A stretch of 64,000 nucleotides of DNA from an uncultured Lachnospiraceae bacterium (lineage in GTDB: Bacteria > Bacillota > Clostridia > Lachnospirales > Lachnospiraceae). The stretch is from contig CANSTU010000001.1 of the NCBI GenBank assembly GCA_947650005.1, forward strand, positions 100,254 to 164,253, read 5' to 3'. Below the pieces are notes generated by a model. The model worked only from the letters and a program-made list of their open reading frames with translations, made no database searches and was not told the DNA's origin. Of this stretch, positions 25,756 to 33,346 are shown piece by piece; the first letter of the stretch is position 1, and each line of letters starts with the position of its first letter. The position numbers and the translations under genes were made by a program.

Positions 25756-26463
25756 GTGGACACATCCATGAAGGAGCAGATTTTAATCGTTGACGATGAG
25801 AAGGAAATAGCCGACCTTGTGGAAGTATACCTCCATAATGAAGGGTATCAAATACACAAGTTCTATAACGCAGCAGATGCCCTGGCCTGTGTGGAAAGCC
25901 AGGAACTCTCTCTGGCCATTCTCGATGTCATGCTTCCCGATATGGACGGCTTCGCCCTGTGCCAGGAGATCCGCAAACGCCACCTCTTCCCTATCATCAT
26001 GCTCACAGCCAGAGTGGAGGATATGGACAAGATCAAGGGCTTAACCCTGGGTGCGGACGATTATATTACCAAGCCCTTCAACCCACTGGAGCTCTCAGCC
26101 CGGGTAAAAACCCAGCTGCGCCGATACACCCGCTACAATATGGCAGGGACGATCGTGCGTGAAACGGACGAAATCAGTATCCGCGGGCTCAGCATCTCGC
26201 AGGGCAGCCACAAATGTTCTCTGAACGGCAAAGAGCTTTCCCTAACCCCGATCGAGTTCAATATTTTATGGTATCTGTGCTCCCATAGAGGAAATGTGGC
26301 GCCCTCCGAGGAGCTCTTCGAAGCGGTCTGGGGAGAAAAATACCTGGACAGTAACAATACCGTTATGGCACACATCGCCCGTCTCCGGGAGAAAATGGGA
26401 GAACCGGCGAGAAAGCCAAAATATATCAAAACAGTATGGGGGATCGGATATGTCATTGAATGA
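25756..26463 (+). CDS. OmpR/PhoB-family response regulator, VanR-like
   Basis: The protein has 235 residues. The receiver domain has the acidic pair Asp13-Asp14 in ILIVDDE, the phosphoacceptor Asp57 in AILDVMLP and Lys106 in YITKPFNP. The winged-helix DNA-binding domain covers about residues 135-235 (LTPIEFNILWYL, YIKTVWGIGYVIE). It should activate or repress transcription after phosphorylation by the next gene's kinase. The start is GTG at 25756, six bases after AGGA; an ATG four codons later is possible. It overlaps the kinase gene by 14 bases. No van resistance genes are nearby. Confidence 0.9.
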   Translation: MDTSMKEQILIVDDEKEIADLVEVYLHNEGYQIHKFYNAADALACVESQELSLAILDVMLPDMDGFALCQEIRKRHLFPIIMLTARVEDMDKIKGLTLGADDYITKPFNPLELSARVKTQLRRYTRYNMAGTIVRETDEISIRGLSISQGSHKCSLNGKELSLTPIEFNILWYLCSHRGNVAPSEELFEAVWGEKYLDSNNTVMAHIARLREKMGEPARKPKYIKTVWGIGYVIE

Positions 26464-27631
26464 AAAATGGTTGGAAAAAATCGGACAATTGCTTGGGGAA
26501 AACACAAATACACGCCATCTCACCCGGCGCACGCTGGCAGAGTACGTCCTGGCTCTCATCCTTTTCTTTTTCGGGGTGATTGCGCTGATTTATCTCGCAT
26601 GGAACGTCTCGCATTATTTTACCTGGTATGCCAATAACCCGATCTATCGTCTTCTTTCCTGGGTAAAGGAATATATTCTTCTGGTTCTCGGCATAATCTA
26701 CCTCGTCGGCTGGGCCCTCATCACCTGGCACTTCATGTCAAGGCCGCTGCGTTATCTGGATGATATCATCCGGGCCTCACAGCAGCTGGCCCAGCCTGAG
26801 AGCAAGCCCATCGTCCTTCCTCCTGCCTTGAGCAATGTCCAGGATCAGCTGAACCTGACGCGGGAGAAGGCATTGCGGAATGCCCTCCTCGCCAGAGAGG
26901 CGGAGCAGCGCAAGAACGATATGGTGGTCTATCTGGCCCACGACCTGAAAACACCGCTTACCAGCGTCATCGGCTATCTTTCCCTTCTTTCCCAGGAACC
27001 GCAGATCTCTCCGGAACTGCGCGCCAAGTATACCGATATTGCCCTGAAAAAGGCGGAACGGCTGGAAGAACTGATCAACGAATTCTTTGACATTACCCGT
27101 TTCAGCTTAACCACCCTCACTTTGGAACCCCGGCGGATCAACCTAAGCCGAATGCTGGAGCAGCTCATAAATGAATTCACCCCCGTTTTATCCGAAAAAA
27201 GTCTTTCTTGGGAAAACGAGATAGAACCGGATCTGGAAATTCTGTGCGACCCGGATAAGCTGGAACGCGTATTCGACAATTTGATCCGTAATGCCATGAA
27301 CTACAGTTATCCCCATACGGCCGTCCATCTGTCTCTTCATGCCGCACATATGGAAGCAGGAAACGATTCTGCATCCCCGGAAGGTACGTCTGATAAGCCT
27401 GATGCCGTCTGCCTGTGTGTGAAAAACAACGGGAAAACCATCGCGCCAGAAAAACTGGAACGTATCTTCGAGCAGTTCTTCCGCCTGGATTCTTCCCGTT
27501 CTTCCCAAACCGGGGGCGCAGGATTGGGCTTGGCCATTGCCAAGGAAATCATTACCCTGCATGGCGGCTCCATCCGGGCCGAGAGCGAATCGGAAAGCAT
27601 CACTTTTACGGTACTCCTTCCCGTAGGATGA
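26450..27631 (+). CDS. Membrane sensor histidine kinase, VanS-like
   Basis: This 393-residue protein has two membrane helices (residues 31-51 and 75-95) with a very short outer loop, then a linker and the kinase core. The H-box is YLAHDLKTPLTSVIGYLSLL with His164, the N-box VFDNLIRNAMNYS lies near residue 282, and the G-box is GGAGLGLAIAKEI near residue 358. The short outer loop suggests that it senses a membrane or lipid-linked signal. The ATG at 26450 lies within the response-regulator gene after GGGGGAT. Its stop is followed by a very large inverted repeat. Targets may include the adjacent repeat-protein unit or the glycan units; this is inference. Confidence 0.9.
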   Translation: MSLNEKWLEKIGQLLGENTNTRHLTRRTLAEYVLALILFFFGVIALIYLAWNVSHYFTWYANNPIYRLLSWVKEYILLVLGIIYLVGWALITWHFMSRPLRYLDDIIRASQQLAQPESKPIVLPPALSNVQDQLNLTREKALRNALLAREAEQRKNDMVVYLAHDLKTPLTSVIGYLSLLSQEPQISPELRAKYTDIALKKAERLEELINEFFDITRFSLTTLTLEPRRINLSRMLEQLINEFTPVLSEKSLSWENEIEPDLEILCDPDKLERVFDNLIRNAMNYSYPHTAVHLSLHAAHMEAGNDSASPEGTSDKPDAVCLCVKNNGKTIAPEKLERIFEQFFRLDSSRSSQTGGAGLGLAIAKEIITLHGGSIRAESESESITFTVLLPVG

Positions 27632-27660
27632 CAGGATCCTTCCTTCCAATCCAGTCTGCT

Positions 27661-27965
27661 TAGGCTCAAGTCCGCTGGCCGCCAGGGCTCTCCCCGGGCT
27701 GCAGACGAAGGCGTCATGCTCCGGGCCTGAGGGAAAAAGGGAGGGGCAAGGGATACTTTTCGGACGCCTTTCATGCCATGGAGACGAGACCTGCTTCCCA
27801 GAAGGGCCGCATCTCGACTGGGAAGCGTCCAGGGCTCGCCGGAATGCCCGGCATGACTGCGTCCGAAAAGTATCCCTTGCCCCTCCCTTCTTCCCTCAGG
27901 CCCGGAGCATGACGCCTTCGTCTGAAACCCGGGGAAAGCCCTGGCAGGCAGCGGACTTGAGCCTA
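27661..27965. repeat. Large inverted repeat 1 (107-bp arms, 91-base centre)
   Basis: The left arm 27661-27767 and right arm 27859-27965 are exactly 107 bases each and match in all but about six to eight positions. The centre (27768-27858) folds further: TCATGCC pairs with GGCATGA, and CTTCCCA with TGGGAAG. It fills nearly the whole gap between the convergent kinase and GT4 genes. A transcript in either direction would form a hairpin of about 150 bp. There is no U-tract and no coding frame of note. It may act as a bidirectional transcription barrier or be a MITE-like element. Confidence 0.75.
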
Positions 27966-27969
27966 ACCC

Positions 27970-29124
27970 TCATTCGTCCGCCATCTTTCGGAGCGCGTCC
28001 ACATAGGCCTCATTGGAAAAATGTGCAGCCCGCTTCAGGGATGCTGCGCTGTACTTTTGGTAGAGCGTCTCATCCTCAAACAATCGCTCTATTTGCTCGG
28101 CCAGCTTCCTTTCTTCCTCCGATATATGGGATGCGTCCAAATCCTTTTCCGTACTTAGATTGGGGATCAGAATGCCATATTCCCCATCCAGATATTCTTC
28201 CCTTCCGGTGACTGCCGCATAATCCGCTGCCAGAATCTCCGCCGGCCCGGTCATACAGTTTGTGGAGATCACCGGCTTGCCCATAGCCATGGCCTCCACC
28301 AGCACATTGGGAAAGCCTTCATTCAGTGAGGTCATCACATAGATGCTGCCCAGGGCCAGATAGGGGAACGGATTCTTCTTCACCCCCGGAAAACTCACCG
28401 CATCCGCTATGCCCAGATCCTCTGCCAGTTTCCAGTACTCCCTAAAATCCCCTTCTCCTACGATCACCAAACGGGCATCCTCATATCTGCGGTGCACCAA
28501 ATAAAAGCTCTTGACCAGATGCCAGAACCCCTTTACGTCATCTTCCCGCCCCATGGAAACGATTACCCGTTTGGAGTCTTGGAAAATAAGCCGCGCCTCC
28601 TCCTGTGACTGGGATCGGATTTTTTCCGTATCGAAGGGATTGTACAGCGTTACCGTGCTGTGGCAGCCCATCTTCTCCTGCAGTTGTTTTTCAATGATTT
28701 GGGAACAGCAGATCATCCGATCCGCCCTCCGGCAGAACAGCTTCATCATACCGGGATTGCCCATATCCATGTAACTGCGCACACTGCACCAGGTTTTCCC
28801 CCTCGTACGTGAAAAAACATTTACAAGATTCGCCGTGGTGCCAAAGCTGTAGGCAATATCGATTCCCAGCTCCTTTTTCAAACTGGCAACCTTTCTGCTG
28901 CGCAGGAAAACGTTTCGAATTTTCCCAATCCTGCTCCCCACACTTTTCATGTGGATGTCGATCACCTGAAGTCCTCTGATATCATAGGCAATATCCTCCG
29001 CGCTGAAAATGACGATGGAGACCTCGCAGTACGGTTCCAAAAGCCTGGCCGTAGCCACGCACACCCTTTCAAAGCCGCCCTGATGCAGCATGGGCACGAT
29101 CAACATCACTTTCTTCTTTCCCAT
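27970..29124 (-). CDS. Glycosyltransferase family 4, last gene of unit A
   Basis: The protein has 384 residues. VMLIVPMLHQGGFERVCVATA at the N-terminus is the acceptor-domain opening; VIVSMGREDDVKGFWHLV near residue 190 and VMTSLNEGFPNVLVEAMAMG near residue 268 are the donor domain. STNCMTGPAEIL follows the E-x7-E motif. The donor is unknown. The ATG at 29124 lies 19 bases inside the end of the upstream GT4 gene, with GGAGGAGCC before it. The gene stops five bases before the large inverted repeat, which may end the transcript. Confidence 0.85.
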   Translation of the reverse strand: MGKKKVMLIVPMLHQGGFERVCVATARLLEPYCEVSIVIFSAEDIAYDIRGLQVIDIHMKSVGSRIGKIRNVFLRSRKVASLKKELGIDIAYSFGTTANLVNVFSRTRGKTWCSVRSYMDMGNPGMMKLFCRRADRMICCSQIIEKQLQEKMGCHSTVTLYNPFDTEKIRSQSQEEARLIFQDSKRVIVSMGREDDVKGFWHLVKSFYLVHRRYEDARLVIVGEGDFREYWKLAEDLGIADAVSFPGVKKNPFPYLALGSIYVMTSLNEGFPNVLVEAMAMGKPVISTNCMTGPAEILAADYAAVTGREEYLDGEYGILIPNLSTEKDLDASHISEEERKLAEQIERLFEDETLYQKYSAASLKRAAHFSNEAYVDALRKMADE

Positions 29125-30272
29125 GGCTCCTCCGTCCGCGAACAAAGATAAATTTGTTCCAATGCCTTCACCTGATCCTGCACATCGAATCCGGCCCCTC
29201 TGACTGCTTCCGTCATATCCTTTCTGTCATAGTCCCTTTTTTCCGCCACATAATCCGCCCATTCCTTCGCTTCCCTGCTAAGGGACATGGCCGCGGCCAG
29301 CGGGGTAATGAGCGCCTCGGGCGTTACGCTGTCCGAGACCAGGCAGCGCAGTCCCGATGCCTGCGCCTCAATCACAGATCCCGGCAGCCCTTCAAAGATG
29401 GATGGGAATACGAAGAAATCCATCGCCATGTAGTATTCCGCCACCGCCGACTGGCTTCCGGCAAAGATCACCGCCTGCTCCACACCGAGCCCGGCAGCCC
29501 GCTGTCTGGTCTCTTCCAGCAATCCCCCTGTCCCCACCAAAAGCAATCGGGAACGGGGAATCCTCTCGCGGATTTGGACGAATACCTCCAACAGAAAGGC
29601 ATGGTTCTTCATATGGCCGAATCTTCCCACATGGCCAATCACGAATTCCTCCGGGGCAATCTGAAGCTGCCTTCTTTTCTGTTCCCGCAGGGTATCGCGA
29701 AAGGCAAACGCGGCGGCATCAATGGCATTGGGAATCGTCCGCACCCGGCCGGCTTCGCATAGAGACTTCCCGAATACGGCTTCCCCTGCAAGCCTGGAAC
29801 AGGTCAGGCACAAATCCGCCTTTTTCCCCAGGTCCCGGCGCAGGAAACGGGTCATCCATCCTTTGGGCCCCGGATCCACCCCCGCGCTTCTGGCATGGGC
29901 AATGGCCAGGGGTACTCCGGCCGCCTTTGCAATCGGAAGATAAATGGAAGCGGTGCTGGTCATGTGGCCATGCACGGCGAGATACCCCGGATGTTCCCTG
30001 AAAAAATCCGTCCAGGCCTTCCGATAGGCAGTCCAATTCGTAACCCTAAACCGGGGCACGCGGTAGATCCGCCCTCCCAGCTCCTCTATCTGTGCGTCAT
30101 AGAATCCCGGTCCGTGGGAATGTACACAGAAATCGAACTGAATTTTCTCTCGGTCCATATGGCGGTAAAGATCCATCACCCGGCTCTCCGCGCCGCCCAG
30201 CTGCGTCCCGCCCAACACCTGCAGAATCCTTGCTGGCCCCTCCTGTACGCTCTGCCTTGCTCCGTCTGCCAT
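29106..30272 (-). CDS. Glycosyltransferase family 4 (EpsF-like)
   Basis: The protein has 388 residues. ILQVLGGTQLGGAESRVMDLY near residue 18, IGHVGRFGHMKNHAFLLEV near residue 210 and FVFPSIFEGLPGSVIEAQAS near residue 295 match EpsF-type exopolysaccharide GT4 enzymes, including the G-G-AE opening. The ATG at 30272 follows GCGAGGAGCG of a type 2 module; the longer frame from 30284 uses the ATG of that module. It is followed with overlap by another GT4 gene. Confidence 0.85.
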   Translation of the reverse strand: MADGARQSVQEGPARILQVLGGTQLGGAESRVMDLYRHMDREKIQFDFCVHSHGPGFYDAQIEELGGRIYRVPRFRVTNWTAYRKAWTDFFREHPGYLAVHGHMTSTASIYLPIAKAAGVPLAIAHARSAGVDPGPKGWMTRFLRRDLGKKADLCLTCSRLAGEAVFGKSLCEAGRVRTIPNAIDAAAFAFRDTLREQKRRQLQIAPEEFVIGHVGRFGHMKNHAFLLEVFVQIRERIPRSRLLLVGTGGLLEETRQRAAGLGVEQAVIFAGSQSAVAEYYMAMDFFVFPSIFEGLPGSVIEAQASGLRCLVSDSVTPEALITPLAAAMSLSREAKEWADYVAEKRDYDRKDMTEAVRGAGFDVQDQVKALEQIYLCSRTEEPWERRK

Positions 30273-30273
30273 C

Positions 30274-30303
30274 GCTCCTCGCATTCTGCCGCCTTCCGGC
30301 AGC
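30274..30303 (-). repeat. Type 2 hairpin-SD module
   Basis: The transcript reads CAGCTGCCGGAAGGCGGCAG then AATGCGAGGAGCG before the GT4 start at 30272. The stem is GCCG-loop-CGGC. Confidence 0.55.
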
Positions 30304-30354
30304 TGTCAAAAGTCCCCTTCTCCCATATTCCAAACAAAAAAATCCGGTTTCTCC

Positions 30355-31104
30355 TCAGCTTCCTCCCCTACTGCGTGCCTCTACCAGAACCCGTTTCCCG
30401 CTCGCCGTCAGATATTCCGCCAAGTTTCCCACAAAGCCGCGTTCCTTCGCGGAAAGCTCCAAAAGTCGTTCATAGGATATCAGTTTTTCCCTATGCCTGG
30501 CAAACATCCCTTCATACCAGTCCATCTCTTTCCCGCTCATCCCATTCACATGCAGTACCAGCGTAGTATAGCCCTCTCCCGGCCCGAAACAGGCCGAACG
30601 TTTCTTGGCAATGGGCAGGAATACCATTCCCTCCCGCCGATAGGGCTCCTTCCCAAAGCCGTCCGTAAGGAAGCAAAAGCCCGATTCCCGCAGCGCCCGC
30701 AGCGTGTTTCTGTCGTAGGTGTGGCCGGGAGCCATAAAAATATCCGTTTCGATCCCCTTTTCCTCCAGCCTCCTCTTCCCCAGCCGAATTTTTTCCCGCT
30801 GCTCTTCAAAAGGAACGCCCGCGTATTCCGAAAAAAGGTTCAGCGGGAACAGACCGCCTTTACCTGTGGTGTAGACATGATAACAGCCATGCTGGGCTAT
30901 CGTCCAGCCCGCTTCCTGCAGGCCCACCAGGTATTCCCAGAAATCATCTCTGGCCCTGCCGCAACCCAGCTTCGGATCTTGGTTGTATGGCACCACGCCA
31001 AGAAGCGGGCAGATCCCGTATCTGTCGAACAGATCTTTCATCCTCAGGAAATTATCCCAGTTCATATCCGCCGTGATGTCATCCATGCGAAACGCAATCT
31101 TCAT
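30355..31104 (-). CDS. DUF2334-family polysaccharide deacetylase-like protein
   Basis: The protein has 249 residues. IAFRMDDITADMNW at the N-terminus carries the DD pair of motif 1, AQHGCYHVYTTG near residue 92 the H-x3-H-like metal site, and DIFMAPGHTYDRNTL near residue 142 the catalytic-base motif. DUF2334 proteins are NodB-fold deacetylases. It is placed directly after the N-formyltransferase-like gene, so removing an acetyl group to expose an amine is an attractive but unproven role. The ATG at 31104 follows GATGGGATCAAGA of a type 1 module; four upstream codons are excluded for that reason. Confidence 0.75.
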   Translation of the reverse strand: MKIAFRMDDITADMNWDNFLRMKDLFDRYGICPLLGVVPYNQDPKLGCGRARDDFWEYLVGLQEAGWTIAQHGCYHVYTTGKGGLFPLNLFSEYAGVPFEEQREKIRLGKRRLEEKGIETDIFMAPGHTYDRNTLRALRESGFCFLTDGFGKEPYRREGMVFLPIAKKRSACFGPGEGYTTLVLHVNGMSGKEMDWYEGMFARHREKLISYERLLELSAKERGFVGNLAEYLTASGKRVLVEARSRGGS

Positions 31105-31107
31105 TCT

Positions 31108-31247
31108 TGATCCCATCTGCCCGCTTTAATGGGCACCCATAGCAATGAGGTTGTAAGCGCCTTTTTTCAGCCTTATTCCCCCGCATATCGCAAACAACGC
31201 TTGCGATGCTGCCACCAGCAAAGGGTTTGAAACAATGTTTCAATCTT
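31108..31247 (-). repeat. Composite junction: post-stop hairpin, type 3, type 1
   Basis: In transcript order there is GATTGAAACATTGTTTCAAAC (31224-31244, split here as GATTGAAACATT / GTTTCAAAC), then type 3 (31177-31216: GCATCGCAAGCG / TTTGCGATATGCGGGGG). After a 38-base spacer comes type 1 (31108-31138: TGCCCATTAAAGCGGGCAG then ATGGGATC). Only type 1 is next to a start codon. Confidence 0.6.
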
Positions 31248-31267
31248 ACTTCCCCCAGCTTTATTTC

Positions 31268-32188
31268 CTATTCCAATACATCCCCGCATTCCGGAGTTAC
31301 GGCGCACTCGAAATCCTCTATCAGAAGGGAACCGTCCACCGTACGCACGATCAGCTTCCCATCGATGCAGTCGATCACCTCTCCCGGCGCATACGCCGAA
31401 AAATCCAGCATTTCGTCAAAGGGGTGGGCGCTCCAGATAACCATACGTTCTCCCCGGCAGCAGGCGAAAGCTCCTGGAAAAGGCCGGGTCACCCCACGGA
31501 CTAGATTATAAATCTCCCTGGTCTTTGCATGAAAATCAATCTTCCCGTCCGCTGCCGTCCGTTTCCCATACCAGGCGTCAAAATCCCGGGACTGCCTGCG
31601 AATCCGGATTTCTCCCTCCTGCCACGCTTCAAGCAGCCGGGCAATCAGCCTCTTGGAAACCAGGATGTTTTTGTACTGCAGTGTACGAATGGTGTCGTAG
31701 GGATTGATGGAAAACATCTCATTGGCAAAGACGTTTGGGCTGTCCGCAGCCGCATCGTACTGGAACAGATTCAGGATAAACCTGCCGTCCCCGTTGATGA
31801 TCGACCAGTTTAAAGGAGAACGCCCCCTCCCGTAGGGCAGATAACCGCAGCTTCCATGGAAACCGAAAATCCCCTGCTCAAACCGATCCAGAATCCCCTG
31901 GGGAATCAACCGCTGCCATCCCATAGAGATTCCAATCTCAAACTGGTTTTCCTCAAAAAAACGAATTGTTTCTTCATCCTTAAGCCCATAAGAATGGGTC
32001 TCATATACCTCAATTTCATACTTTTGCGTCAAATAACCCAGCCCTTTATAGCCGGATACCTGATTCCCCGCAAGAACATCCGGATGGATCGTCACCACCA
32101 GATCCACGGGACGAATTTTTTCCTGTATATAAGCGGCAATCTCCGCGGTCGTGTCCTTTGCTCCGAACAATACCAATCCGTACTTCAT
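31268..32188 (-). CDS. Sugar N-formyltransferase-like protein (methionyl-tRNA formyltransferase fold)
   Basis: The protein has 306 residues. FGFHGSCGYLPYGRGRSPLNW near residue 118 (block split: FGFHGS and YLPYGRGRSP) matches the N-x-H-x-S-L-L-P-x-x-RG signature of enzymes using N10-formyltetrahydrofolate, with a later Asp in AADSPN. The C-terminal 90 residues resemble the OB-like second domain (GVTRPFPGAFA). Related enzymes formylate 4-amino-4,6-dideoxy sugars on nucleotide carriers. The catalytic Asn before the His is Gly here, which is odd. The PglF/PglE-type genes upstream could supply the amino sugar. The ATG at 32188 follows a type 2 module with GAGAGGGAAA. Confidence 0.7.
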   Translation of the reverse strand: MKYGLVLFGAKDTTAEIAAYIQEKIRPVDLVVTIHPDVLAGNQVSGYKGLGYLTQKYEIEVYETHSYGLKDEETIRFFEENQFEIGISMGWQRLIPQGILDRFEQGIFGFHGSCGYLPYGRGRSPLNWSIINGDGRFILNLFQYDAAADSPNVFANEMFSINPYDTIRTLQYKNILVSKRLIARLLEAWQEGEIRIRRQSRDFDAWYGKRTAADGKIDFHAKTREIYNLVRGVTRPFPGAFACCRGERMVIWSAHPFDEMLDFSAYAPGEVIDCIDGKLIVRTVDGSLLIEDFECAVTPECGDVLE

Positions 32189-32228
32189 TTTCCCTCTCAT
32201 TCTGCCGCCGCAAAGCGGCTCTCCGTCC
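32189..32228 (-). repeat. Type 2 hairpin-SD module
   Basis: This is one of the cleanest copies. GAGAGCCGCTTTGCGGCGGC is followed by AGAATGAGAGGGAAA and the formyltransferase start at 32188. Confidence 0.65.
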
Positions 32229-32255
32229 AGGGGGATCTTTGATGCGCCCACCGGA

Positions 32256-33233
32256 TTATTTCAGGTTTTCCCGATACCAATCAATTGCCAGGCCAATTCC
32301 CGTGGCAAAGTCATAGTCAGGGTCATATCCCAACAGTTTGCGCGCCTTGCTGATATCCGCGTTGGAGTCTCGCACGTCACCTTTTCTAGGGGGCCCAAAA
32401 TTGGGTTCAATCTCCTTGCCAAGGGCCCGGCAGAGGTCATAATAAATATCGATCAGGAATTCACGCCCGCCGGAACCAATATTATACGCTTCTCCAGCCG
32501 CATCTCCTGAAGCCAGGCAGGCCTTCAGATTGGCTTCGATCACGTTATCAATATATGTGAAGTCCCTGGACTGCCTTCCGTCCCCGTTGATGGTAGGAAT
32601 CTCATCATGAAGAAGCTGTTTCAAGAATTTAGGGATCACCGCCGCATACATACCGTCCGGATTCTGCCTACGGCCGAACACATTAAAATACCGCAGGCCA
32701 TAAGTATCCAAACCATACAGAACCTTGTACAGCCTGCCATATTCCTCATTGGTGCGTTTGGTCAACGCATAGGGGGAGAGCACATCTCCTTCGATCCCCT
32801 CCTTTTTAGGTAGGGCCGGATGGTCGCCGTAAACCGAAGAGCTGGAGGCATAGACAAATTTCTTCACCCCACATTCCCGGGCCGCCTCCATCATGTTCAG
32901 CGTTCCCATGATGTTGTTTTGCTCATAGAAAAGCGGCATCTCAATGCTTCTGGGTACGCTCCCCCATGCCGCCTGATTCAGAACATAATCCACGCCTTCA
33001 CAGGCCCTTCGACAAGTATCCAGATCCTTGATGTCCCCTTTCAGGAAAGTGTACCCAGGCCTGCCCTGAAACATATCCACATGCTCCTGCTTTCCCGTGG
33101 ATAGGTCGTCCAGGCAACGTACCCGATAACCCATGTCCAGAATCGCTTCGCACAGGTTGGAACCGATAAAGCCCGCCCCGCCCGTTACAAGGAAAGTACT
33201 GTCTTTGTCAAATTTCAAATCTTTAAAACCCAT
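32256..33233 (-). CDS. wbpP: UDP-N-acetylhexosamine 4-epimerase (WbpP/TviC-like)
   Basis: The protein has 325 residues. The Rossmann motif GGAGFIGSN is at residues 18-26, SSSVYGD at 131-137, and catalytic Tyr155-x3-Lys159 in SPYALTKR. AAWGSVPRSIEMP near residue 88 is a hallmark of the WbpP/TviC subgroup, which interconverts UDP-GlcNAc and UDP-GalNAc or their uronic acids. It follows the 6-dehydrogenase gene, the usual pairing for UDP-GalNAcA synthesis in the cytoplasm. The ATG at 33233 has GAGAGGCGAT upstream from a type 2 module; the frame to 33269 is hairpin sequence. Confidence 0.85.
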   Translation of the reverse strand: MGFKDLKFDKDSTFLVTGGAGFIGSNLCEAILDMGYRVRCLDDLSTGKQEHVDMFQGRPGYTFLKGDIKDLDTCRRACEGVDYVLNQAAWGSVPRSIEMPLFYEQNNIMGTLNMMEAARECGVKKFVYASSSSVYGDHPALPKKEGIEGDVLSPYALTKRTNEEYGRLYKVLYGLDTYGLRYFNVFGRRQNPDGMYAAVIPKFLKQLLHDEIPTINGDGRQSRDFTYIDNVIEANLKACLASGDAAGEAYNIGSGGREFLIDIYYDLCRALGKEIEPNFGPPRKGDVRDSNADISKARKLLGYDPDYDFATGIGLAIDWYRENLK

Positions 33234-33345
33234 ATCGCCTCTCATTCTGCCGCTTTTCGCGGCATGCATTTATATACTCCTGCATATCGCAAGCTTTGCC
33301 CGCGATACTCTCTGCCAATGGAAAGTTTCTAAAATTATATTCCAG
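33234..33345 (-). repeat. Composite junction: type 3 then type 2 modules
   Basis: Type 3 (33272-33316) reads GAGTATCGCGGGC / GCTTGCGATATGCAGGAG, then TATATAAA. Type 2 (33237-33264) reads TGCCGCGAAAAGCGGCAG then AATGAGAGGCGAT before the wbpP-like start. A weaker GAAACTTTCC stretch lies just after the upstream stop. Confidence 0.6.
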
Positions 33346-33346
33346 T

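Noticed and set aside
25756..27631. Part of a vancomycin-resistance cluster
   Set aside because: The regulator pair resembles VanR/VanS, but no ligase, dehydrogenase or dipeptidase gene of a van cluster is nearby; VanRS-like systems are common in clostridia.
27909..28211. A plus-strand frame of 100 codons after the histidine kinase
   Set aside because: It starts within the right arm of the large inverted repeat and runs antisense to the GT4 gene.
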